DNA from: Hirundichthys speculiger
Taxonomy: Eukaryota > Chordata > Actinopteri > Beloniformes > Exocoetidae
Assembly (NCBI GenBank): GCA_018398805.1
Contig: JAGFBZ010000686.1
Coordinates: 372,001 to 436,000, forward strand
Length of the DNA: 64,000 bases
Reading direction: 5' to 3'
This document shows, piece by piece, positions 1 through 12,700 of this stretch (position 1 is the first letter of the stretch; each line of letters begins with the position of its first letter). The notes beneath the pieces were generated by a model. That model did no database searches. It saw only the letters and a list, made by a program, of their open reading frames with translations, and was not told the origin of the DNA. The position numbers and the translations under genes were made by a program.

Positions 1-1440
1 GGAACGAGGCCTCGGCGGTTGCTGAGGCAAAAACTCGGACATGGGAGGAGTTTGGAGAGGCCATGGAGAACGACTTCCTAAACGGCTTCGAAGAGATTCT
101 GGTCCACCATCCGGCGTCTCAGGAGGGGGAAGCAGTGCTCCATCAACACTGTATACAGTGGGAATGGGGAGCAGTTGACCTCGACTCGGGACGTTGTGGA
201 TCGGTGGAGGGAATACTTCGAAGACCTCCTCAATCCCGCCGACACGTCTTCCAATGAGGAAGCAGAGTCTGGGGACTCAGGGGTGGACTCTCCTATCTCT
301 GGGGCTGAGGTTGCCGAGGTGGTTAAAAAGCTCCTCGGTGGCAGGGCCCCGGGTGTGGATGAGATCCGCCCGGAGTTCCTCAAGGCTCTGGATGCTGAGG
401 GGCTGTCTTGGTTGACACGCCTCTGCAGCATCGCGTGGACGTCGGGGACAGTACTGCTGGATTGGCAGACTGGGGTGGTGGTCCCCCTCTTTAAAAAGGG
501 GGGCCGGAGGGTGTGTTCCAACTACAGGGGGATCACACTCCTCAGCCTCCCTGGGAAGGTCTATTCAGGGGTCCTGGAGAGGAGGGTCCGTCGGATAGTT
601 GAATCTCGGATTGAGGAGGAGCAGTGTGGTTTTCGTCCCGGCCGTGGAACGGTGGACCAGCTTCATCGAGCCGTGATCTACAACTCTCGCTGGAGTGATT
701 CGCAGCCAGTTGTGAAGCGGCTGGGATGAGAATCAGCGCCTCCAAATCCGAGACCATGGTCCTCAGCCGGAAAAGGGTGGAGTGCCCTCTCCGGGTTGGG
801 GATGAGGTCCTTCCCCAAGTGGAGGAGTTTAAGTATCTCGGGATCTTGTTCACGAGTGAGGGAAGGATGGAGCGGGAGATCGACAGATGGATCGGTGCGG
901 CATCTGCAGTGATGTGGGTGCTGCGCCGGTCTGTTGTGATAAAGAAGGAGCTGAGTCGGAAGGCGAAGCTCTCTATTTACTGGTCGATCTACATTCCTAC
1001 CCTCACCTATGGTCATGAGCTTTGGGTAGTGACCAAAAGAACAAGATCGCGGATACAAGCGGCTGAAATGAGCTTCCTTCGCAGGGTGGCCGGGCTCTCC
1101 CTTAGAGATAGGGTGAGAAGCTCGGTCATCCGGGAGGGGCTCAGAGTAGAACCGCTGCTCCTCCGCATCGAGAGGAGCCAGATGAGGTGGCTCGGGCATC
1201 TGGTTAGGATGCCTCCTGGACGCCTCCCTGGTGAGGTGTTCCGGGCACGTCCCACTGGGAGGAGACCCTGGGGAAGACCCAGGACACGCTGGAGGGACTA
1301 TGTCTCGCGGCTGGCCTGGGAACGCCTCGGGATCCCCCCAGAGGAGCTGGAAGAAGTGGCCGGGGAGAGGGGGGTCTGGGCTTCCTTACTCCGGCTGATG
1401 CCCCCGCGACCCGACCTCGGATAAGCGGAAGAAGACGGTA
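1..1440 (+). mobile_element. Rex3 (RTE-type) LINE, decayed 3' part
   Basis: This is a degenerate non-LTR retrotransposon on the plus strand. Positions about 175-690 encode the front of a reverse transcriptase, with motifs such as VVVPLFKKGG, YRGITLLSLPGK and CGFRPGRGT. Positions 726-1424 encode the RT thumb and C-terminal tail in another frame, with EEFKYLGILFTSEGRMEREID, SIYWSIYIPTLTYGHELW and RPWGRPRTRWRDYVSRLAWE. The stretch 463-482 matches, as I recall it, the conserved site used for Rex3 RT primers in fish. The catalytic core with the YXDD/FADD box is missing: near 685-695 the sequence jumps to the segment just before MRISASKSE, reading FAASCEAAG in the other frame with a stop. The element is therefore dead. 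The tail after 1424 is short and not a clean tandem repeat. A second copy lies at about 11735-12098. Confidence 0.88.
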
Positions 1441-2394
1441 CGATACTGATTTTATATTGCACGTTTTGGGGATTTCGGAACAATGACATGTTGGATTTGT
1501 GCCGGCTGTCACTCATATTTGGGATGAATGCTGTGAGAGCATTAGCTCTTCTGTTTTTTTTTGTTTTTTTGCATAGTTACAAAACCCTATAAACTTGATC
1601 TCTTCTGTGCATCACAAATATCTCCCATCATATGCCAATACGTCACATAAAATGCCTGGGTTGTTTTATCTGATCTTAGAAAATATCTAGTTAACATTTG
1701 TTTTTTTTTTTACATTTTTCAGTGTGATTTTAATATACTGACGGCACTCATATTCCCACCGAAGCAACCTGAATGATTTTTTTTCTTTGCCATGATAAAA
1801 TGTTATTAAATTGAGTACAACCATGAGTCTGTTACGTTCAAGTTAACCTGTCTGTATAATGTTTTTAAACTTCATCGTCAACTGCTTCAAAGTTTACTTT
1901 CTTTTGTTTGTTTTTTTTTTGTCGGGCAGGATTTCACCTGCCATTAAATATTTAAATGATACATTCACTCGCTCTGTGCTCTTCCACCGCTGTGTCTGAC
2001 AGCGACTACGAGGCCTTTATGCTTAAACATTGTGCTTGGTTGTTGCCAAACACGACGCTGGGCAATAAACAGCTGCACTCATGGTCACATCTGCCCATAA
2101 CCATCGTTCCAAAGTCCTGCGGTTTATTCAGACGCAGGCTTCACAAACGCCAGTTGTGCTGCCATGTTTTTTTGTTTGTTTGTTTTTTTTTTTTTTTAGA
2201 CAGAAAGGACTAAAAAGAACCCGTCCCTTCCAAACACACCATCCTGGTTTAGTCCTCCAGTCGTGTCATCATTGACTTTAACATTCAACACACTTGCTAA
2301 GTCCTGGAGTAGCTCTGGGTTTTTTTTTGTTTTTGTATTTCTTTGAGCTTTCACAGTTGCTCCTTGGGGTAAATCCACTCATCCACTCATGGGA
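1441..2394. other. Intergenic, no gene seen
   Basis: AT-rich sequence with several poly-T runs (for example 1554-1568, 1912-1920 and 2179-2197). Short open frames here are low-complexity and match nothing I know. It lies downstream of the last top3a exon identified, so it could be top3a intron or intergenic DNA. Confidence 0.5.
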
Positions 2395-2645
2395 AGACTG
2401 ACAGCTGTCTCGGGTTCTTTCTCACCAGAGAATGCTGAACTCCAAATGGTTTGGAAATGGATTACAGCTCTCTCCAGATGGATGTGCAACTACAGCTGGT
2501 TCTCTAGGACCACAGCTTGCATCTTCCCCTCTTAGCATTATGTTAACACACACCTTAATGCCCCCGACCAGCAATGTCTGCTTTTATAGAGGTCTGGACA
2601 CCTACTTGTGATCCTTATTACATTTTTACACAAACACACGTGTGT
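2395..2645 (-). repeat. Tc1-like element end fragment
   Basis: The part from about 2530 resembles, base for base over tens of nucleotides, the 50795-50880 part of the Tc1-like element in the pdap1 intron. Both carry a 'gcattrtgttaacwcacacc...gaccagcaa' core. It is probably a terminal fragment of the same transposon family with no coding capacity left. The assignment rests on this internal match only. Confidence 0.5.
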
Positions 2646-3540
2646 GAAATGTGTCGCATGGCACGAATTTAAGCTGCGCGCAGCGACTACAGTGAATAAA
2701 TGTGCTGTATGTTCGGAAGTGCGTTTGCAGCTTTTCCTGTCTGTCTGATGCACTCAGCAGAGCTCCTGAGATGAGGTGAAAGATAACGGCTTTCTAGAGC
2801 AGGCTTCAGCAATGCTTTTACTAGAAGTGCAATAAAACAACTCTGAGTTAAAAAAAACAACAACAAAGTCTCCGTTTTTACTGGCTCTTCTGAAAGTTTT
2901 AACATTTAGAGAAGTTTAATTTTCAAGCGATTCCAACTGTATGTGTCACACTAACACCATGTAATACTTCATCATGGCGGGAGTTTGGACAGCACAGCTG
3001 CTATTTACGTATTTTATGACACAATCTGTAGGGTTCCTCGGAACAGCAAACACATGCCGTATGAAAACACGAGCGTTTATAATGGTTGCGTGCAGATCTG
3101 TGTCATGTTCAAGGTAATTATACGATACGGTCTGACCTACTACGTTTGTTGTCATAACCTTTAAAAGAAAAGCAACAGGGGCTGAGTTGGGCATAATTAT
3201 GACACGGTCAGTTTCGGACATAAAACTGGAAAACCAGGCATGTGTGAAAGGAGCTTTTGATTATCGTGTGTGAGGCTTAAATTTGGACCAGTTCCAGCTT
3301 CCACACTCCTTAAAGGACCTTAAGACACGGTTTACAGTGGTTACATTAGATTAAGTTTAGGGTAAGATTCAGGGTTTATCTTAACTTATTTAAAGTGGCA
3401 AAAAATAGTAAATAGAACCTTTGTAATTATTAACATCAGCGAATAAATCTGTCTATAAATATGACCTGATCTTTATTGGACCATTGGAGAGATAAGTTGT
3501 AGTTTAGAGTGACTTGCACAAATAAATAGCAGGTATTTTT
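2646..3540. other. Intergenic, no gene seen
   Basis: Unremarkable AT-rich sequence. I see no exon-like frames with splice sites and no repeat I recognise. The missing last top3a exon (zinc knuckle) was looked for here on the minus strand and not found. Confidence 0.4.
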
Positions 3541-3544
3541 AATT

Positions 3545-3760
3545 TCCCAGTTAAATACCAATGTGGACCAATGACACCCCACTTTGCTTCGATGGAAAAG
3601 GAAACATTACTTGTATTGTAACCTACATGACTCACAGCAGCACTCAAACAAGGCAAAGCAAAGTTGAGGGCAGAGGGAGCATCATGGTTTGGAGCTGCTG
3701 TTACTGGACTAAAGCTGGGCTCAGTTTTGCTCCAGAGATACACTGATGGTTCATACACTC
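3545..3760 (+). mobile_element. Tc1-like transposase fragment
   Basis: The plus-strand reading around 3655-3705 gives SKVEGRGSIMVWSCC, which resembles the Tc1-family block around the second catalytic region (KHGGGSIMVWGCF). The reading upstream is degenerate and no inverted repeats were recognised. It is a small remnant and cannot be active. Confidence 0.5.
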
Positions 3761-5276
3761 ATCATTGATAAGAATGTCCTGCTAATCTTCGGCTTTCATT
3801 CATTTCTCTGTATCTTTAATTTTGCAAGGTAATATTATTACACTACAGTATACAGCACTTATTATACTACAGTACAACACGTATCCACCTTTAGTAAGGA
3901 AAAAGGAGAATTTTGTCAGCTATTATTTACATATGGCTGCCATCTCTCTGCTAAATGGAGGAAAGTTGAATGGTCTATTATGCAGCACATTTTAAAGTTT
4001 CAGAAAAGCTAATTTTGAGGATTGCATGAAAACATATTTGTAGCAAGAACAGCCACTAAATATTGTGCTTGCAGCATGAATACCCCAGCAGATGGCAAAA
4101 ACAATAAAGCATCATTTATCTTGATTTGTCTCTTTTTTAAGCGCATCACACAAGACTCTTCATGGAAGGTCCTCTGCCTTTGGGTGCCAGCATGCTATTC
4201 CTAGAGAGAGAAAGCACCTGTGACATTCAGCACTGTTCCCTGAACCACTGCTCTGCATCTCCCCCTACAGCTGAGTGGAAATCATTCACCACCACAATAA
4301 TATAGGCATCAGGCAACATCAGTCTCCTCAGCCATCTTAAGAGACAGAACTATGCTGTACTGAACTGAGTCAGACTGACAGATGACTATGTGTGGGATCA
4401 TGCACAGTCTTTCAATATGTGGAGTTTCTAGGGATCAAGCCACCAGTGTTACAATTGTAAAATTACCATGTTAACCCCTGAGCAATGACTTCCCCACTTC
4501 CCTTGGTTTATGTCAGTTGTGCCCACTCTGAATTGGATCCTATACTCAGGGCCGCTCGCAAACTGTGTAGTATCTGATTCACAGACACTCAAGGAAGTTT
4601 ATGTCATATTTTTGCATTCATACATTGTGATGAGACTATACTTAGCGGAGAGAGCAGTCGAGATATGTTAACCTGCTTCAGTTATTTGGAATAGCCTTGC
4701 TAAAATCCTGATCTCAGCTTCACTGAGAACATTTGGAATGTACTTTAAAGTCTGGTCCATGCCAGACAACCACTTAAAAGATTGCTACCACCATTGAAGA
4801 GATGGGCCAAATCTCTCACCAGAAACATGCTGGCATCAACAAAAACCCATCAGATAAAGTAAAAGCTGTTATAATATACAGTGTATGTATATGACAACAG
4901 CGCAGGAATTTTCAACCAAAACAAAGTTTAACAAATCCAGAATTAACTTCCCTTTTTGCACCAACAGTGTCTTCAGCTTTGGAGAGGTGCAGTGGCAAAT
5001 TATCTCAAGGACCCCTACAGGAAGTGGGGAGGAGGAGCTAGCGCTCTGTGGTATGTTGATGTTTTGCTCAAACAGGAACAGATGTAATGTCATCCAGAAA
5101 TTGCTTACCCTACCTTTAATCCCAGTGTTTATTAGCACTTGGGACTTGGATGAAGAACATTTTAAAGACCAATTAGCAATGTCAGCCACTTTAAACAGGT
5201 TTATGTTTTTCTTGCCACTCGAGTTGTGATAATTCGGGTTTAGAATTAGAGGACAAAAAACACATAATGATAATTA
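3761..5276. other. Intergenic or terminal top3a intron, no gene seen
   Basis: No recognisable coding exon or RNA gene. Open frames of about 105 codons on both strands around 4870-5230 overlap each other and match no family I know. Because exon 18 of top3a has possible splice donors at its end, this stretch may be the last top3a intron. Confidence 0.35.
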
Positions 5277-8200
5277 TCATGAATGTGGAATGATATAATG
5301 AATTTGTGTGTGTGTGTGAGAGAGGAGCTTGCCTGATGGAGGTACGTTCTCATCAGCCCACTGGAAAAAGCCACACTGCTGCTCTCTGGGTTTCCCGCAG
5401 GTGTGGAACATGCGGCCCTTGTTTGGCCCGTCCTTCTGCACCGTGCGCGTCACCGCAGTCTCATTACAGTTGCACATTGCCTGTCCCGTATGTCCTGATG
5501 CACCCACTTCCTGCCCTCTTCCATTTCCAGATGTATTTCCAAACCCCAGAGAAGGCCGCGGTGGCTGGGGGGCTCTCTGCGCGGACAGTGGAAGCCCTTG
5601 ACTCTGTACCGCCCCCTGCTGGCTCGGTTGATCGGCCCACAGAAAGAATTTGCAGCTTCCCGAGTTACACTTGTAAAACTGACGACCTTGGTTGGGCCCA
5701 TCTTTGCGCACAGTAAGGAGCACTGCATCCTGACCACAGTTGCATACAATCGCATCCCCGCCGGTGTCCACAGCCACACCGCTACCACCTGGTGGAGGTC
5801 TTGGCTGCGGGTTCCAAGAAGGGACCGGAGGAAGGGAGGGGCGAGAATTTGAGCTCAGGGCTCTGGCTGGTGCTGCTCTAGGAGGCCTTGGAGCTGGTGG
5901 ACGGGGGTCATCTTGTCCTCCTCCTCCTCCCCCATGTCTTCCTCCGCCCCCTCCCCCATATCTTCCTCCTCCTCCTCCTCCTCCCCCTCCTCCTCCTCCT
6001 CCTCCTCCTCCTCCTCCTCCGCCTCCTCCTCCTCCTCCTCCTCCTGCTCCTCCTGCTCCTCCTGCTCTGAGGTATTTCAGGTCCAGCACCTCTCTGAGGG
6101 TCTCATCACAACCGCCAATGCAGCCGATGAACTCCAGCGGCATCATGGGAGGGAGGCTGCCTCTGCGGAACTTGAACTTCAGCCTGAAAAAGTGTGTTTA
6201 AGGGATGAAATTAGAAAAGTTGCACAAATCATAAATCACATTTTCAAGGATGCAGTCCAATATTTTTTCCAACTGGGTCATTCGAGAGTGCAGACGTGGG
6301 GACGTCAGGAAAATGAGATGCTGTGAAGTGCTGAGACACATCTTTGTCGCAACACTTAACTGGAAAGATGATGTGGATTAATTAATGCTGGATCACATCT
6401 GCACCTCTGACTAAAATGATTACACTGAGTAAATGGATGCTGTTACACCAAAAAAGTTTATAATGTCTGTGAAATTGCATATTTTATAACTTCATTGTGT
6501 CCTAATAACGATTAGCCAAAACCACAGATGTGGGAATAAAGCATGCAACTATCTGGTGTCAAACCAAAATGCCTCATTAACAAAGCTGAAATCTGACAGT
6601 TGATAGAGGTCTCATGTCCTTCGGTTTACGATGAGAAATGGTAAATTAATCTAACAGAGAAAGAATTTGTTTTTTGTTAAAACAACTGATTGAAATATAT
6701 TTGCTCATGTGCTGTCCTGATTTTAATAATGTAGTGTGCTTAAGCAATGTAACATCACAAAGTAGCATTTTTTATAAATATATTTAGAGTGTGTGTGTAA
6801 AAGACAAAAGTTAATACATCCTGTTGTCATAGCGACCAGAGAGGCAGGAGCATAAAGCAACAGTTTACTCCGCACACCCCTGCTGCTGAAGTTATCCAAC
6901 AACTGAAAGCTGCTGAGAGAAATCTGATTTAAGGAAGAAAAAAAAAACAACAAACAATGATTCGAATGTTTCAAATAAGTGCCGGGGCGCAACTTTGAGC
7001 TCTGTACCAGATTGGTTGCTATGGCAACAAAAGCTGGTGTGGAGCACTTTGGCTCACAGCTACCCAGCGTGCCCTATATTTGGACTGAGCTGAGGCTAGC
7101 GCTCAAGGGGTTAACGCCTACTTGTGTAAACAAGAATTTAGACAAATTTCTTGCAACGCTGAGAGCTTCAGTGTTGTCAGCGTTTGTGTTGTCAGCACAG
7201 CTGAGAGGGAAAAATACGGCAGTGAAGGTGCGGCGCATTAAAGAGACCACTCACAGGGATACGTTTCCCCCCACAATGAACATATGTAGTTACTACAGGG
7301 CTAAGCTGTTCTCATTGTCATTAAGTACAAGGTGACTGAAAATGAACAATTTCTTTGCCTATTTTAAAGACCAGGACTTGTGACTAAGAAAAGAAGCATA
7401 TCACTGATAAATCAGGGAAAGTTTTAATTTAAGAACATTTATGTGTTTTTGAGGAGGATAAAACAAATTGTCAGCTATCACTCTAAATCAGCGTAACTCC
7501 AATCCTGGTCTTCAGGACTCACTTCCCTACATGTCAGACGTTTCCCTGCTCCAACACAGCTGGCTCAAATCAACAGCTTGTGTGGACCTTGAGGACAAGC
7601 TGATGAGGCGGTCCACTCATCTGTACCAGGTGTGCTGAACATCTAAAACATGCAAGGCAGTGGCTCCCGAGGGCCAGGATTAAGAAACACTGGTCCAAAT
7701 TACCAAAATTAATTACATCTTTCTTTAAGCAACTCCACTTGCTGAGACTCAGTATTAGAATTCCATGAGGCTTTGGACTCAGAAGGAATAAAAAAAAAAA
7801 AAAGATAAATAAATTACCATTCTCTCCACAAGTAACACATTCAGATATCTTTCGCATTTGACACCTTTGACTACAATGTCTTAAGAGACTAGAACATGGC
7901 ATTGGGATCAAAGGTACGACTTTGGAACGACTTAAGTCATAATTAAGTGGTAGATTTCAGTCTACAAATACCAGAATGAGTTATTGTGTTCCACAGGTCT
8001 CTAAACTGGGACTGATCTTGTTTCCTTTATACGCTCACCAACCACTTTATTAGGCGCACCTGTTCAATTGCTTGTTAAGACAAATCAGCCAATCACATGG
8101 CAGCAACTCAATGCAATTCGGTATGAAGTCTCGGTCAAGATGACCTGCTGAAGTTCACCAGTGAGGATCAGAACGGGGAAGAAATTATTTTGAACGTGAC

Positions 8201-9640
8201 ATGGTTGTTGGTGCCAGACGAGCTGGTCTGAGTGTTTCAGGAACTGTTGATCTCCTGGGATTTTGATGCACAACCATATCTAGGATTTACAGAGAATGGT
8301 CCTAAAAGGAGCAAATATCCAGTGAGCAGCAGTTGTGTAGACAAAAATGTCTTGTGGGCAGGCTGGTCGGAGATGATCAAAAGGCAACAGTAACTTAAAT
8401 AACCACTCATTACAACTAAGGTATGTAGAATACCATCTCTGAACACACAAGACCTTGAACTTTGAAGCAGATGGGCTACAGCAGCAGAAGACCTCACCAG
8501 GTGCCACTGCTGTCAGCTAAGAACAGGAAACTGAGGCTACAATTCACACAGGCTCATCAAAATTGGAGAGCATGGATCTGTCTTGTCTTATATAATTGAT
8601 TCAGACTGGTGGTGGTGTAATGTTGTGGAGTATATTTTCTTAGCATCCTTCTTTGGCCCCTTAATACCAGCTGAAGACACAGTCTACCTGAGTATTGTTG
8701 CTGACCATGTCCATCCCTTTATGACCAAAATATACCCATCTTCTGAGGGATACCTCCAGCAGAATAACGCACTGTGTCACAAAGCTCAAATCATCTCAAA
8801 CTGGCTTCTTGAAAATGACAATGAGACAATGAGCACGGCTATTTATAACTACAGACTTCAAGTAATAACCAAACGCGATTATAATCCGTTCGAAAGCCTC
8901 AAGCTTCGTCTAACCATCCTGATCCAGAAATGAGAAAAGTCAGTCTGGTTAGTGGTAGTGTATCAGCCCCCTGCTGGTGCTTATCTGGAGTTTCTGTCTG
9001 AGTTCTCTGATTTCTTATCTGGTTTAGTGCTCAGTTCAGACAGAGTTGTCACAGTGGGTGACTTTAACATTCACATGGATGTTGACAGTGACAGCCTTAA
9101 ATTAGCCTTTATTTCTCTTTTAGAATCAATGGGCATGTCACAAAAAGTAATCAAACCAACACACTACTTTAATCACATCCTGGATTTTGTCCTCACTTAC
9201 GGTATAGAGCCTGGTCATTTGTTAGTGTGACCTCTGAATCCTCTCCTTTCTGATCACTATTTAATAATGTTAAAATTTAACATTCTCGACATTACAAAAC
9301 TGAACTGAAACTAAAGCAGATGCCTATCTGACATAAATCATGTTCTCCGGCATGTGGCATAAATTTAAAGAGGCCATAGTTTCTCATTTCCCAACATTAG
9401 AATATGATAGAACAACTGAGGGTGATGACTTGAAATTCACCCCTGCAGATATTGATTGCCTCATCAACAATACTGCACATATTCTACATTCAGCTTTAGA
9501 TGCTGTTGCCCCTCTGCAAAAGAGGTTCTCTAACCATTGGAGCTCAGCAAAAATAACAAAAATAACCCACATATTGTGATCAGCACTGTGGCTAGGCTGA
9601 CAAAGAGTCACAACTCTGTTGAGCCGTGCATTCCTGTTGC

Positions 9641-9703
<63 letters not shown>

Positions 9704-12700
9704 CGACACCTGCCTATATGACCAATATGAACCAATATGACCCACTGAGTGATGACTCTACACCTCTTCTATTCCCTCTTTTCATCTTCTTCCTTCAGTT
9801 GTATCGATAATTAATCCGGAGCAGCTCATAAATGTAACTGCGCTTCATTGTTCCTGTAGTTTTTTGTGCTGTCCTGCACCCCCCCCCCCCCCCCCCCTTT
9901 TTCTTTTTCTGTATATGTTTGAAGGCCAGAGTTTCCAGAGCTACATCATGACCTGCAGTCTGACCTTCTGACAACCTCAGTGTTGGTGCCTACACCTGTT
10001 TTTATAGTCATCTCTGTAGTTCATCTACTAACAATGAACCAGTCAGAATATAAGTGCATGGAATTCTTAGTTCTCCACCAAATGGATAATTACTATTAAA
10101 TATTTTGTCCTATATAATATTATAATACGTGCCTCTCCTCTCTCTGTCCGATCTCTCTCCTCTTTTCTTTTTTTACCCAGCTGGTCTTCGGCAGGAAGGT
10201 CTCCCTTATGAACCAGGTCCTGCTCAAGGTTTCTTCCTCTTATTGTGGAGTTTTTCCTCGTCACTGTTTGTCTTAAAGGCTTTTCTCCCGCTAGGGGAGT
10301 TTTTTTACTTGCCATTGTTTCTTAAATTAGGATTTAATAATATAAGCTACAGTTAATAATATTTGTTCAGGGGTCATGCTCTCGGTCTCTGAAAAGCGCC
10401 TACAGACAATTTGCATTGTAATAAAAGCTATACAAATAAAGTTGATTTGAACTGAATTCGTCTCTACACATGGGCTTCCTGTAAAATTCATGAGAATCCT
10501 CATTTTCAAGTATCAGGCCCTCAACATCTTAACTAAACATGTTATCCTTCCATTTTAGTGAGCTTGGCACTGATTATGAGCACTGTTTGTTTTAATATGA
10601 TCATTTTTCTCTTTTGTATATTTTAACCCTTTTTTTAAATTCACTTTTATTGTTAATTATATAAATATTTGACTCCTTCCAACAATCTGATTTTGCCAGT
10701 GTTGTTATTGTTATAATTGTTTCTTTTTTGTTTCTGTTTCCTTTTTAAGTTCTGCTTTTGCTGTGAGGCCCTTTGAAAAGTGTGTGTGTAGCATGAAGTG
10801 AACAAAATGAAAGTGAAACTGTTCCACACATTACAAAAAAAAAAAAAAAGCTGCTGACTAACTTGCACAAAATTGGTCTTCCATTTTTTTTTTTTTAACT
10901 TGCAGTGTTGAAAGTTTTTGTTTTTTCCAAGACAATACTGGACACTGCAGTCCAATATCTGCACTGAAAGCAATCCCCTCTGCTCTGGCAGAGCAAAGTT
11001 AAAAACGGGTCATTGCTTTTATTTATTTTTTGTGTCTGGGGTGAGTTAAGAAAAGCTCTTACTTAGCTGTCTTTTGCATTGGATCAGAGATATTTGTGTT
11101 CAGTTTAGCAACACCACAGGGGTCTTTTGTGGTGCTACAGACGGAGCCAGAACGAATACAGAGAGGAAATCCAATATGTGAAGCGGCATAATGCTGTCTT
11201 AAATGTGTCATCACACATACATTCAAATATATGTGTTGCAGTAAAACAGTGTCTAAAACCTGTCATTATTTCTAACATCTTAATCCATGTGGGGGGCTAA
11301 AGCTGACTATTCTTAAACTTTCTTTTTGCTTTTACCCTTTCGAGGTCACCACAGCAGATCATCATGTTCTGCATATTGATCTGGCAGAGGTTTTACCTCA
11401 GATACCCTTCCTGATGCCGCCCCCATTTATCTGGGCTTGGGACTGGCACTATGAGAGCACGGACTTGTGACCCCTTAGTGGCTGGGGCAGTGGGGGAAAT
11501 GTGAGGTTCAGAGTCCTGGGCTGGGACACTTTGGCTTGTGACGGGGCTGGGGATGAATCCAGCAACCTTCCGGTTAGAGCGACAACTCTAACCACTAATT
11601 TGCAAAACAAAAGTAATAAAATGAGTAGCACTGAGGGGAAACTTTCTCTACTTGTGGATCATCATCTATGTTTGAGAGAATAAACACCTTCCTTCCTTCC
11701 TTCTTTCTCTCTCTGACAAGAAAACAATTAATTTAGTCATAGATGTAGCTGAAATGAGTTTCCCCTGCAGAGTGGCCGGACTCTCCCTTAGCGATAGGGT
11801 GAAAAGTTTAGTCATCTGAGAGGGACTCGGAGTAGAGTCGCTGCACCTCCACACTGAGAGGAGCCAGCTGAGGTGGTTTGGGGATCTGGTGAGGATGCCT
11901 CTATGGGAAGGTGTTTCAACCAGGAAGACATGCTGGACAGATTATATCTTTTGGCTGGCTTGGGAACGCCACATTCCCCTGGAAGAGCTGGAAGAATTAG
12001 CCGGGGACAGAGAGGTCTGGACCTATCTACTTAGCCTGCTGCCCCCACGACCCGAATTTGGAGAAGCGGAAGTTAATGGATAAAAGGTTGGATAAAATCA
12101 ATACTTACATGTGAACGGGGCTTGGCTGACATGTGGGACAAATACTGTCATCCCTGCTGACCTCAAGCACCATATCAGGGAACCACACCGCTGTTTTACA
12201 GGCTGGATAGCCCACACATGACAAGTACTTACTGCAGAGAAGAAACAGAGCACATAAGATGCATAAAAGCAGTTATTTTAATTATGACGTTGGTTCTATC
12301 TAATTCAAGCACATTCAGAATGAGCTTTCACAGGTACGCCATATCTCAGGTCATTTTGTGGAGAAATAAAATGATCAACTCCCCACAACTTGAAACCTGA
12401 CTGATAAAAGTAACGAATAAAAAAGTAACACTGGTTTTTGTGTAACAGAAGCTAATGATTGTTGCTTTTGGTGCCAAAATGGTTATAAATGTGAAATGCA
12501 GGGTTAGAAAGTCAAACCCCACAAGACAATCGACAAAAACATTTGACTTCAAAAGGAAACACAAACAAGGAAATACATTTTTAGTAAAGAAATACATAAC
12601 TGCAAAAAAAAAAAAAAACAATAAAATATCAGTGAAGGAGTGTAATGTCATTCAAACGAAGGTGAAAATCAAACTAAAAAGAAAATCAAGGAAGCAATAA

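Noticed and set aside
4869..5229. Overlapping frames of 106 and 114 codons on opposite strands
   Set aside because: Neither has a recognisable family, splice support or codon pattern; also tested as the missing top3a last exon and lacks CxxC...H...C spacing.
5740..6201. Plus-strand frames rich in Pro, Leu or Ser
   Set aside because: They are the antisense of the top3a glycine-coding tract; the minus strand carries the conserved zinc fingers and splice sites.
6979..7335. 118-codon plus-strand frame
   Set aside because: No known domain, lies inside a top3a intron and overlaps an inverted-repeat unit with X-box-like motifs; most likely chance.
9384..9810. Tyr-Ile repeat frames on both strands
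   Set aside because: Translation of the (TA)n microsatellite.
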